Below are positions 7,802-18,998 of a stretch of DNA of 64,000 nucleotides, in pieces. The DNA is from Burkholderia ambifaria AMMD. GTDB taxonomy: Bacteria; Pseudomonadota; Gammaproteobacteria; Burkholderiales; Burkholderiaceae. The notes beneath the pieces are model-generated. The model had not been told where the DNA came from, searched no databases, and saw only the letters and a program-made list of their open reading frames with translations. The number at the start of each line of letters is the position of its first letter. The stretch's first letter is position 1. The translations under genes were made by a program, and so were the position numbers. The DNA is taken from NCBI RefSeq assembly GCF_000203915.1, contig NC_008391.1:2170001-2234000 (forward strand), read 5' to 3'.

Positions 7802-8818
7802 ATGAAAGCCGCCGCATTGATTGCACTGACCTGTCTGGCGCTGACCGCTTGCGGCGGCGACGACAATTCCGCGTCCGCCGTGTCCGCCGGCGGATCGGGG
7901 GCGAGCAACAACGGCGGCAGCGGTGGCGCGGGCGGCACGGGCGGCGGCGGGACGGGCGGATCGGGTGGATCGGGCGGCAGCACGCTGACGTGGCGCTACG
8001 ACGCGCAGCCGCCCGCGGCCGACGGCCCGAGCTTCCTGACGCTCCTCAACAGCGAAGGTGCGAAGGGCTATCGCTATCTCGGCGACTATTACTACGACGC
8101 GACCAGCGGCGGCACGCGCTCGATCTTCGTGAACGACGGCACGGCGCAGACCTACACGTATCAGCTGCAATCGCCGCCGGCCGACTGGGCAGGCTTCCTC
8201 AGCCAGGCCAACGGCCAGGGTGCGAACGGCTACCGCTACGAAGGGCCGTACGGTTACGGTGATGTCTATCGCAAGGACGGCGGGTCGTCGGCGACCTACA
8301 CGTACACGACGACGGGCCTCCCGGGCGATCCGAACGCGTTCCTCACGCAGGCGAATGCGCAGGGCCAGTCGGGCTACTGGTTCCTCAGCGCGATGGTCGT
8401 CGGATCGGTGCAGGCGAACGTGTACATGAAGAACAACGCATCGAACGCGACTTATACGTACGATGCGCTGCCCCCGGCCGCAAACATCAACGACTTCATC
8501 GCGCAGGCCAACAGCGAAGGCGCGAAGGGCTATCGCGCGAAGGGCGGGCAAGTGTTCGGCAGCACGATGGCGTGGATCTACGTGAAGGACCAGACGCAGT
8601 CGCCGACCTTCACCTACCAGTCGGCCGCAACTCAGTCGACGGGCGCTACCTTCGTGCAGCAGGCGAACGATTTCGGCGCGCAGGGCAATGCGTATCTCGG
8701 CGAACTGGCGTTCACCCTGCCGTCGACGGCGGCGATGCAGCAGGCGCCTTTCTATTTCAAGCCGGCGAACTGCACGGGTTTCCTGTGCACGACGCTGAAT
8801 CCGTTCACGCAGAACTGA
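7802..8818 (+). CDS. Lipoprotein with Gly-rich linker and five about 50-residue repeats
   Basis: This 338-aa protein has a lipobox (LTACGG, Cys17), then a Gly/Ser-rich linker at about 20-62, then five tandem repeats starting near residues 62, 117, 165, 217 and 269. Each repeat opens with TYTY or a variant, followed by a Phe and a QANxxGxxGY-like core, for example FIAQANSEGAKGYR. A tail with two Cys closes the protein. The repeats look like short beta-rich units. I recognise no named family. It follows the CsgG-like gene with a GC-rich hairpin between. The ATG at 7802 follows a GAGGTG ribosome-binding site. A surface or periplasmic structural role is inference. Confidence 0.7.
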   Translation: MKAAALIALTCLALTACGGDDNSASAVSAGGSGASNNGGSGGAGGTGGGGTGGSGGSGGSTLTWRYDAQPPAADGPSFLTLLNSEGAKGYRYLGDYYYDATSGGTRSIFVNDGTAQTYTYQLQSPPADWAGFLSQANGQGANGYRYEGPYGYGDVYRKDGGSSATYTYTTTGLPGDPNAFLTQANAQGQSGYWFLSAMVVGSVQANVYMKNNASNATYTYDALPPAANINDFIAQANSEGAKGYRAKGGQVFGSTMAWIYVKDQTQSPTFTYQSAATQSTGATFVQQANDFGAQGNAYLGELAFTLPSTAAMQQAPFYFKPANCTGFLCTTLNPFTQN

Positions 8819-9198
8819 GCGGGCGCTGCCGGCCTGGCGCGCATCGCGCGGGCCGCTGCTTGCCGGGCGTTCCGCGAGGGCCGAATCGGGTACGTCGCGT
8901 GCGCCGCATCGTCCATGAATTGCATCTCCTGCCGTCGGCATTGCATTCGCGCGCGGACGGGGAGCGATGTCGCGACTTGTCCGAAGGGACAGGACGTTAT
9001 GGGCGATTGCGCCGCGAAGATTCGTTCGAGTTCAAAACAATATTTGAAACAAATAGGACATGTACTAAAAGGATAATACACAACTGATTTTAGCTGTGTC
9101 GTTTGGCATGATCGGGATGTCACTATCCCCAATGCATCCATCGTGACGCCCAGCCCGGCAGGGAATTCGCCGCATCCCGGGCGCCGTCACGCCCAGTC
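8819..9198. promoter_or_regulatory. AT-rich promoter region before the phosphorelay genes
   Basis: This 380-base gap contains no convincing ORF. The part around 9030-9100 is AT-rich against a GC-rich background and includes candidate sigma-70-like elements (TTGAAA near 9045 and GGATAATAC near 9071). It is the likely promoter region of the large kinase gene starting at 9199. The exact start of transcription cannot be fixed by eye. Confidence 0.4.
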
Positions 9199-12267
<3,069 letters not shown>

Positions 12268-12377
12268 AAAAGCGACGCCATGGCGGCATAGATCGCCTGC
12301 GTTCAAAACGGGGAAGGCAGACACGCCGCATCGTACAGATGCCGCGTGATTTCGACTGAAGAAGGAAGGGTAAGGCC

Positions 12378-12575
12378 GTGCGCTATATGGGAAAGGTGTT
12401 CGGGCTGCTGCTTGGGTTCGCGACGCTGCCGGAGAAATCCAGACGGGATTTCCTCACGAAGCTGAATGAATTCATGATGATGTCGCCGTCGCAGAAGCGG
12501 CGGGCCATCACCGAGTGGCAGCATGCCGCGGATGACGGGTCGGGCGAACCGGACAAGTCCGTGGCCAAACGTTAG
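12378..12575 (+). CDS. Small basic protein of unknown function between relay genes
   Basis: This ORF encodes 65 aa, starting GTG at 12378 or ATG at 12387, with a purine-rich AAGGAAGGG upstream. The sequence has a hydrophobic start (KVFGLLLGFATL), then a charged helix-forming part (SRRDFLTKLNEFMMM) and a Lys/Arg-rich end. I recognise no family. It sits alone between the degenerate-receiver kinase and the RcsB-like regulator on the same strand, so it may be part of the relay operon, perhaps as an accessory regulator. That role is inference. Confidence 0.55.
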   Translation: MRYMGKVFGLLLGFATLPEKSRRDFLTKLNEFMMMSPSQKRRAITEWQHAADDGSGEPDKSVAKR

Positions 12576-12918
12576 ACAGCGGCCGAGGCCGCTTCGCGGG
12601 ACGGGATGGATCGACGGTATGGGGAAGGCCGTCGATCGGATGTGCGTGGGCGGCGAATCGGCGAACGTGCCGCCGCCGTTGCGATGCCGTGTCCGGGCCG
12701 GGTGGACGGCGCGTCGGCGGGTGCGTCGGAGCCTGGCGGGCGCGGTCCGGTGCAAGCAGCCGCACGTCGATTTCTCGCGGCGACGCGGAACCCGTCTATT
12801 ATCTTAAAATTACGCTGCGCACCGCCCGGTTCGTTGAGCATCGCAACGTGACCGTGTCGCGACCGAGGCGTCGCACAACATCGCACGTCGGGCCGCGTGT
12901 ATCGGGAGAAGAATATAG
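12576..12918. other. Intergenic region before the RcsB-like gene
   Basis: This 343-base gap has no convincing ORF. A local AT-rich patch at about 12795-12815 (TCTATTATCTTAAAATTACG) may be a promoter for the response regulator gene, and GGGAGAAG at 12904-12911 is its probable ribosome-binding site. Nothing else stood out. Confidence 0.3.
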
Positions 12919-13578
12919 ATGGATGAATTTTTTGTGCGAGTGATGGTAGCGGACGATCATCCTTCGTCCGCACTCGGGATGTCGCAGGCACTCGCGGGCA
13001 GCAGCACGATCAAGCTGCTCGGCACCGTGTCGAATTCGACCGACCTGGTGGCGATGCTCGACGTGCAGCAGAGCGACGTGCTCGTCGTCGATTATGTGAT
13101 GCCGGGCGGCAAGTATGGCGACGGTCTTGCGTTGTTGTCGTTTTTGCAGCGTCGCTATCCCGCGCTTCATCTCGTGACGATCACGATGATCGACAATCCG
13201 AGCGTGCTGCATGCGATTCAGCGGCAGGGCGTCGGGTGCATCCTCAGCAAGTCCGACGCGATTTCGCATCTGGTCGGCGCGGTTCACGCGGCTTATGTCG
13301 GTGCGAATTATCTGTCGCCGTTCGTCAAGCAATTGCTGGAAGGCACCGAGACGTCGCCGGGCACGCGCACGCTGACGGCCCGCGAAATCGAGGTCGTGCG
13401 ACTTTACGGCGCCGGTCTGACGGTTGGCGAGATCGCCGTCCAGCTTCACCGGAGCAAGCAGACGATCAGCTCGCAGAAGTCGAGCGCGATGAAGAAGCTC
13501 GGCATCGTCCGCGACGCGGACCTGATCCGCTATGCGAGCGAGGGCCAACTGCCCGAAATGCCCGGGACCGATGCGTAG
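12919..13578 (+). CDS. RcsB-like response regulator (NarL/LuxR type)
   Basis: This 219-aa regulator has a receiver with acidic pair in VMVADDHPS and acceptor Asp58. The following loop VMPGGKYGDG closely matches the loop SMPGDKYGDG of enterobacterial RcsB. The LuxR-type HTH at about 150-200 includes LTAREIEVVRLYGAGLTVGE and TISSQKSSAMKKLGI, again very near RcsB (TISSQKKSAMMKLGV). It should be the DNA-binding output of the phosphorelay formed with the kinases on either side. No RcsA- or RcsF-like gene is seen. Targets are unknown, but the three lipoprotein genes upstream are candidates. Confidence 0.9.
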   Translation: MDEFFVRVMVADDHPSSALGMSQALAGSSTIKLLGTVSNSTDLVAMLDVQQSDVLVVDYVMPGGKYGDGLALLSFLQRRYPALHLVTITMIDNPSVLHAIQRQGVGCILSKSDAISHLVGAVHAAYVGANYLSPFVKQLLEGTETSPGTRTLTAREIEVVRLYGAGLTVGEIAVQLHRSKQTISSQKSSAMKKLGIVRDADLIRYASEGQLPEMPGTDA

Positions 13579-13659
13579 ACGGGTAACCGGCGGGCGGTAC
13601 CGCGTGACCCGGGCGGCGCATGACGCCGTGCCGGCGCCGAGTCGACTTCGACGATCCGT

Positions 13660-16600
13660 ATGCCCACCAAACTGAAAGCGCTGATTGCGAACGCCACCGC
13701 CACCGCGGGACGCAAGCCGTTCGAGCCGGGGCGCGTGCGCCGGCAGCAGCAATGGCTGCTGTACGCAAGCGGCGCGGCGATCACGATGTTCGTGCTGGTG
13801 TGCACGGCACTTGTCGCGCGACTCGACCTGCAGGAATCGCTTGCGCAGTACCGATCGGGGTTCCTGATACGCAAGGCGGAACTGCTGGCGGAGATGGAGG
13901 TGGTCAGGGCCCTCCAGAATCGCTACGTCGAAAACCTCGAGCTGATCGCCAAGCATGGCGCGAGCGTGTCGCCCGATACGCTCGGGCGGTTTGTCGACGA
14001 TCACGGCAGGATGGTTGCCGTCGGCCACGCGGGGCGTGTGGCATTTGCGGCTTTCGCGCTCGCTTCGTCATCGCAACCGGAGAAGGCCTACGCGCCGTTG
14101 CTTCTCAAGTTGCTCGCGCAGGGCGAGGTCACGGGCAACATGCCGCCGCAACAGGCCGGCGATCCGGGAATGGGCGCGTACATCATCGATCCGGACGGCA
14201 ATTTTGTCATTGTGACGGGGTACCCGCTGGTCAAGCAGGTGCTGGCGCTGCCGGCCGGCTTCGACATCAAGGCATTGATTCGGCAATTGCAACCGCCGCC
14301 CGACTTCGTGTCGATGGCGTCGGCATCGGATAGCCGGGAGGTTCTGCTCGATCGGCGCGACGACCCGCTGACCGGACGCTCGACGCTGCGGTTCGCACAG
14401 GCGGTGCGCGATCCGCAGGGCAAGCCGGTCGCATGGTTCGTCGCGGTCAGCCGGCCGGAGATCGACGATTTTCTGCGTTCTTCGTCCGCCGGCAAGGATT
14501 ACGCGCTGGTCAGCCCGGCCGGGCAGGTTCTGACCGGCCGCGAGATCGACCCTGCGCTGACGGCCCGTGCGCTCGACTATGCGCACAAGGCGGGCAGGGA
14601 ACGGGCGGCTGCCCATCGCGTCGGCATGAATATCGTCATCGGCAACCGGATGCCGGGGTTCCGCGAGGTGTTGACCGCGACCTTCTCGTGGCGCAGCCTG
14701 TTCGATGACATGGCCGGCCGCCTGGGGGTCGCAATCGGTCTCGCGCTGCTGGCGATCGGAACGGTGTGGTTCGCGATCGTCATGTTCGACCGACGCGCGT
14801 TGCGCCCGGCGAACCGTCGTGCAATCCGGCTGATCGAAAGCGAGGCGCTGAACCGCACGTTGATTCGCACGGCGCCGGCCGGGCTCATGCTGCTGTCGCT
14901 CGCCAACGGCGACACCATGGTGCGCAACGAGGCCGCGCAGGCCTACGGCGACACCGATGCGGCAGCGTCGCTCGGCAAGCGCATCTGGCAGGCGTATCAC
15001 CGCAGTATCGCGGGCGGCCGGGCGCCGCGCGTCGTCACGCACGAATTGTCGGTCGACCTCGCCGGCGGCGGGACGACCTATCTCGCCGCGCATATCGTCC
15101 GTACGCGCTATCGCGGCGTCGACGTGTTGCTCTGCACGCTGACCGACATCACCGCGCGCAAGCAGATGGAAGACAAGCTGCGCGAGGCCCGGGAGGCGGC
15201 GGACGATGCGAACAAGGCGAAGTCGACGTTCCTCGCGACGATGAGCCACGAGATCCGCACGCCGCTGAACGCGATCGTCGGCAATCTGGAATTGATGGAA
15301 CGCGCGCCGTTGCCGGCCGAGGAGCGGCGACGCCTGCAGACGGTGATGTCGTCGTCGGATGCGTTGCTGCGCGTGATCAACGACGTGCTCGATCTGTCGA
15401 AGGTCGAATCCAATCAGATGGTGCTGGAAGCCGTGCCGTTCGATTTGCGTGCGGTTGTGCGCGACGTCGCGGCGATCTTCCATCCGCTGGCCGCGGCCCG
15501 GCACCTCGCGCTCGAATGCAGGATCGACCCGCAACTGGCCGATGGCTATGTCGGCGACCCGACTCGCCTGCGTCAGATCGTGTCGAATCTCGTCAGCAAC
15601 GCAATCAAGTTCACCGAGCGCGGCAGCGTGACGATCGAGGCGCGACCGACGGGCACCGTCGGCCAAGCGCGCGGCGTCGAGGTGGTGGTGCGCGACACCG
15701 GTATCGGCATCGCGCCGGAGAGCCTGCCGACGTTGTTCGACGTGTATGTCCAGACCGATGCGTCGATCTACCGGCGCTTCGGCGGCACGGGGCTCGGACT
15801 GCCGTTGTGCCGGCGCCTCGCGCGGCTCATGCATGGCGACCTGGCGGTCGAAAGCCGGCCGGGCCAGGGCGCGACGTTCATCGTGTCGCTGCCGCTGTCC
15901 GCCGCCCCGTCCGGATGGCGCGTCGCGTTCGACGAGACGAAATCCACCGCGTCGTCGTTGCCGGCATATGCGGACGACGAGACTCCGCTGCGCGTGCTCG
16001 TTGCCGAGGATCATCCGGCGAGCCGCGCGCTGCTGCGTGATCAGCTCGATGCGCTGCATTGCGACGCCATGCTCGTCGCGAACGGTGTCGAAGCGATGCG
16101 CGCGTTCTTCGCGCATCCGTTCGACGTGGTGCTGACCGATCTCGGCATGCCGGAACTCGACGGCTTCGCGCTGGCGAACTTCCTGCGCGAGCAGGGCGCG
16201 AAGGTGCCGGTGATCGCGATGACCGCGCATGCGACCGAGGAGGATCGGCGGCGCTGCGAGCAGACGGGCGTCGCGGAGGTCGTGCTCAAGCCGCTGTCGA
16301 TCGATGCGCTCGACGCGGTGTTGCGGCGCCACGGAGGACGCGGCGCGGCGGCGTCGCATCCGATCGATCGTGCCGACCGGCCGGTGCCGCCCATGACGGA
16401 CGAGATACGCGAAAAATTGCATGCCTCGACGCTGCACTCGCTGGCGAAGATCGATGCCGCGTTGCTGCGCGGGGACATCGCGTGCGTCAGCGGCGAACTG
16501 CATTCGATGCGAGGCGGTTTCGCGCTGGCCGGCGACGTGGGCTCGAGCGATGCGTGCGCGAAAGGCGAGCGGGTGCTGGCCGCGGGCGGTCTCGATGCGC

Positions 16601-16668
16601 TGAAGCTGGAATGGCCGGAGATACGCGTGGCGATGGAGGCCGCGCTGTCGAGATTGGCCGGCGTCTGA
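13660..16668 (+). CDS. Unorthodox hybrid kinase with REC and Hpt domains
   Basis: This 1002-aa kinase has a transmembrane segment at about 30-52, a long periplasmic sensor region, a second segment near 350-370, and a PAS-like region. HisKA follows with His530 (ATMSHEIRTPLN). The ATPase domain shows NLVSNAIKFTERG, DTGIGIAPESLP and GGTGLGLPL. The receiver holds acceptor Asp827 (VVLTDLGMPELDG). A C-terminal Hpt-like helix bundle carries His948 in ELHSMRGGF, with Arg where Lys is usual. This His-Asp-His chain is complete and would pass phosphate to the RcsB-like regulator encoded 82 bases upstream. The neighbouring kinase lacks a working receiver, so this protein may be the shared relay hub. Confidence 0.9.
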   Translation: MPTKLKALIANATATAGRKPFEPGRVRRQQQWLLYASGAAITMFVLVCTALVARLDLQESLAQYRSGFLIRKAELLAEMEVVRALQNRYVENLELIAKHGASVSPDTLGRFVDDHGRMVAVGHAGRVAFAAFALASSSQPEKAYAPLLLKLLAQGEVTGNMPPQQAGDPGMGAYIIDPDGNFVIVTGYPLVKQVLALPAGFDIKALIRQLQPPPDFVSMASASDSREVLLDRRDDPLTGRSTLRFAQAVRDPQGKPVAWFVAVSRPEIDDFLRSSSAGKDYALVSPAGQVLTGREIDPALTARALDYAHKAGRERAAAHRVGMNIVIGNRMPGFREVLTATFSWRSLFDDMAGRLGVAIGLALLAIGTVWFAIVMFDRRALRPANRRAIRLIESEALNRTLIRTAPAGLMLLSLANGDTMVRNEAAQAYGDTDAAASLGKRIWQAYHRSIAGGRAPRVVTHELSVDLAGGGTTYLAAHIVRTRYRGVDVLLCTLTDITARKQMEDKLREAREAADDANKAKSTFLATMSHEIRTPLNAIVGNLELMERAPLPAEERRRLQTVMSSSDALLRVINDVLDLSKVESNQMVLEAVPFDLRAVVRDVAAIFHPLAAARHLALECRIDPQLADGYVGDPTRLRQIVSNLVSNAIKFTERGSVTIEARPTGTVGQARGVEVVVRDTGIGIAPESLPTLFDVYVQTDASIYRRFGGTGLGLPLCRRLARLMHGDLAVESRPGQGATFIVSLPLSAAPSGWRVAFDETKSTASSLPAYADDETPLRVLVAEDHPASRALLRDQLDALHCDAMLVANGVEAMRAFFAHPFDVVLTDLGMPELDGFALANFLREQGAKVPVIAMTAHATEEDRRRCEQTGVAEVVLKPLSIDALDAVLRRHGGRGAAASHPIDRADRPVPPMTDEIREKLHASTLHSLAKIDAALLRGDIACVSGELHSMRGGFALAGDVGSSDACAKGERVLAAGGLDALKLEWPEIRVAMEAALSRLAGV

Positions 16669-16752
16669 GCCGAATGGCGCTGCGTTTGCCTGGCGCGGCG
16701 CTTGCCGACGCGGCGGCGGGAAATGCCGGCACGCTCGTGGCCGATGCAGATG

Positions 16753-16830
<78 letters not shown>

Positions 16831-16836
16831 CGGCCC

Positions 16837-16866
16837 GGTCAGGTCAGGTCAGGTCAGGTCAGGTCA
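16837..16866. repeat. Pentanucleotide tandem repeat, six units of GGTCA
   Basis: Six perfect GGTCA units follow the hexamer array after only six bases. A five-base unit would shift any frame passing through it when its copy number changes, but no long gene crosses it. Confidence 0.95.
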
Positions 16867-17020
16867 GCCGGCGAGCATGGCCTTCGATCCATGCCCAGTA
16901 GACGTAGGCCGCCGCACAGGCGACCGTCAGGATGCGGCCCGATGCCGACACGTGCGGCCACGTTTTTGCATCCCGGCTGGCGCCAGCGAGCGCGCGCCCC
17001 AGCCCGACGTCCCCTTCACA

Positions 17021-18037
17021 TCACCCGTTGCGGAAGATCTCCGCGTACGCGCTCAGCGCCGGCACCCCGCCGAGATGCGCATACAGCACCTTCGACCCCG
17101 GCTCGAATTCCCCGCGACGCACCTTGTCGATCATCCCGTGCATCGATTTCCCTTCGTAGACGGGATCGGTCAGCATCCCCTCGAGCCGTGCACACAAGCG
17201 AATCGCCTCCAGCGTGCCATCGTTCGGCAATCCGTATTCCGGGCCGGCATAGCGCGTGTCGAGCACGACGTCCGCCTCGGTGATCGGCCGGCCGAGATCG
17301 ACCAGTTCGGCCGTATGCCGCGCAATGCGCGTGATCTGTTCGTGCGTGCGCTCGGGCGTCGCCGACGCGTCGATGCCGATCACGCGATCCGCGCGTCCGT
17401 CGGCCGCGAAGCCGACGACCATCCCCGCCTGAGTGCTGCCCGTCACCGAGCAGACCACGACATAGTCGAACTTGAACCCGAGCTGTGCTTCCTGCTCGCG
17501 CACTTCTTCCGCGAAGCCGACGAAGCCGAGACCGCCGAGCGGATGCTCGGAACACCCGGCCGGAATCGGATACGGCTTGCCGCCCGCCTGCCGCACGCTC
17601 TCCATCGCTTCTTCCCAGCTGCGGCGAATGCCGATGTCGAAGCCGTCGGCAACGAGCCGCACGTCGGCGCCCATCATGCGCGACAGCTGGATGTTGCCGA
17701 CGCGGTCGTACACGGGGTCTTCGTAGTTCACCCAGTGTTCCTGCACGAGCACGCACTTCATCCCGAGATGCGCGGCGACGGCCGCGACCTGGCGCGTCTG
17801 GTTCGACTGCACGCCGCCGATCGACACGAGCGTATCCGCGCCCTGTGCGAGCGCATCCGGGACGAGGTATTCGAGCTTGCGTGTCTTGTTGCCGCCGAAC
17901 GCGAGGCCGCTGTTGCAGTCCTCGCGCTTCGCATACAGCTCGACCTTGCCGCCGAGGTGCTGGCTCAGGCGCTTGAGCGGCTGGATCGGCGTCGGGCCGA
18001 ACGTGAGCGGATAACGGGAGAAACGTTGCAGGTTCAT
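17021..18037 (-). CDS. acdS: 1-Aminocyclopropane-1-carboxylate (ACC) deaminase
   Basis: This 338-aa PLP enzyme splits ACC, the precursor of plant ethylene, into 2-oxobutanoate and ammonia, and helps plant-associated bacteria lower ethylene in their host. It has the standard length. Lys51 in [11 protein letters not shown] binds PLP. Glu295 (VYEGKSMHG) and Leu322 ([10 protein letters not shown]) are both present; these residues separate true ACC deaminases from related D-cysteine desulfhydrases. The enzyme is cytoplasmic. The gene is divergent from the Lrp-type regulator gene acdR, the arrangement found in other proteobacteria, and is probably induced by ACC through it. Confidence 0.97.
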   Translation of the reverse strand: MNLQRFSRYPLTFGPTPIQPLKRLSQHLGGKVELYAKREDCNSGLAFGGNKTRKLEYLVPDALAQGADTLVSIGGVQSNQTRQVAAVAAHLGMKCVLVQEHWVNYEDPVYDRVGNIQLSRMMGADVRLVADGFDIGIRRSWEEAMESVRQAGGKPYPIPAGCSEHPLGGLGFVGFAEEVREQEAQLGFKFDYVVVCSVTGSTQAGMVVGFAADGRADRVIGIDASATPERTHEQITRIARHTAELVDLGRPITEADVVLDTRYAGPEYGLPNDGTLEAIRLCARLEGMLTDPVYEGKSMHGMIDKVRRGEFEPGSKVLYAHLGGVPALSAYAEIFRNG

Positions 18038-18234
18038 CGGCGGGCTCCGGAAGGCAGTGGACGGGGCGGGAAATCGGATCGTTCGGGCGCGGCCGGCAGG
18101 CCGTGTTCCGACGAGAAAAATGATAGGCAGAAGAGCAAGAAATGAGCTTGCGAAATAAATGGCCGTAGCCTACGTTATCGACGATACGGAAACGTCTTAG
18201 ACAATTTTGATTCGTTGAGCGGGAGAATGGCGCA
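18038..18234. promoter_or_regulatory. Divergent acdS-acdR promoter region
   Basis: This 197-base region separates the starts of acdS (minus) and acdR (plus). It becomes AT-rich between about 18110 and 18220. In relatives the Lrp-type regulator binds here and drives acdS when ACC is present. I see AT-rich candidate Lrp sites around 18195-18215 but cannot fix an exact box by eye. Confidence 0.5.
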
Positions 18235-18735
18235 ATGAAATTAGATCGAGGCAGTGCATCGCCGGCCGATGCCGCGCCGGCGCTCGATCGCATCGACCGC
18301 GCGATCCTCAGGCAGTTGCAGCAGGACGCGTCGATCTCGAACGTGAGCCTCGCCGCGAAGGTGAAGCTGAGCGCCCCGGCGTGCCTGCGGCGTGTCGAGC
18401 GGCTGAAGGAAATGGGGCTGATCCGCGGCATCGTCGCGCTGCTCGATCCGAAGCCGCTCGGTGCCGGGATGCTGGTGGTGATCGGCTTCGTGCTCGATCG
18501 TTCGACGCCGGAAGCCTTCGCCGCATTCGAGAAGGCCGCGCAGAAAGTGTCGGGGTGCGTCGAATGCCACGTGGTGACCGGCGAATTCGACTATTTCATG
18601 TTGGTGCGCACGCGCGATAACGAGAGCTTCAATCGGTTGCACGCCGAACAGCTGCTGTACCTGCCCGGCGTGCGGCAGGTGCGCTCGTTCATGGTGCTCA
18701 AGGAGATCCTGTCGACGCATGCGCTGCCGTTGTAG
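18235..18735 (+). CDS. acdR: Lrp/AsnC-family regulator of ACC deaminase
   Basis: This 166-aa protein has an N-terminal winged HTH (ALDRIDRAILRQLQQD, then VSLAAKVKLSAPACLRRVERL) and a C-terminal RAM/ligand-binding domain (VIGFVLDR, VTGEFDYFMLVRT). It is of normal Lrp-family size with a slightly extended start. It is divergent from acdS with 197 bases between. In Pseudomonas and Burkholderia this gene pair is the known ACC-responsive control unit, so it is named acdR from context and family. Confidence 0.92.
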   Translation: MKLDRGSASPADAAPALDRIDRAILRQLQQDASISNVSLAAKVKLSAPACLRRVERLKEMGLIRGIVALLDPKPLGAGMLVVIGFVLDRSTPEAFAAFEKAAQKVSGCVECHVVTGEFDYFMLVRTRDNESFNRLHAEQLLYLPGVRQVRSFMVLKEILSTHALPL

Positions 18736-18998
18736 CTCCGACGGCGCGACTCGCGCTCGCCGTCCCGACGAGCCGGCGTTCGGCCGGGGCCGGGCGCGGA
18801 TCGACCTGCCAGCGCGGCTGGCGACGACACGATGGCACCTGCCCGACATCGCCCAAAACGGCCGAACGGCAGCGCTTCCGGGCACGATTGCGTCATCACG
18901 ACGTTGCTTCGAACGATCGCGTATGCTCGTTCCGTCAGCGGCGATGGCGGCTGCCGTAGCCGGATCAATCGTGTAACGACCGAACAACGAGCGAGGGC

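Noticed and set aside
6836..8941. A 701-codon frame on the minus strand opposite the lipoprotein genes
   Set aside because: It is Arg-rich without recognisable motifs, while the plus-strand frames have signal peptides, lipoboxes and ribosome-binding sites.
16859..16951. A 30-codon hydrophobic minus-strand frame (AAAYVYWAWIEG) ending in the pentamer repeat
   Set aside because: It has a GTG start without a ribosome-binding site. It may be a remnant of a membrane protein, but the evidence is too thin for a gene call.
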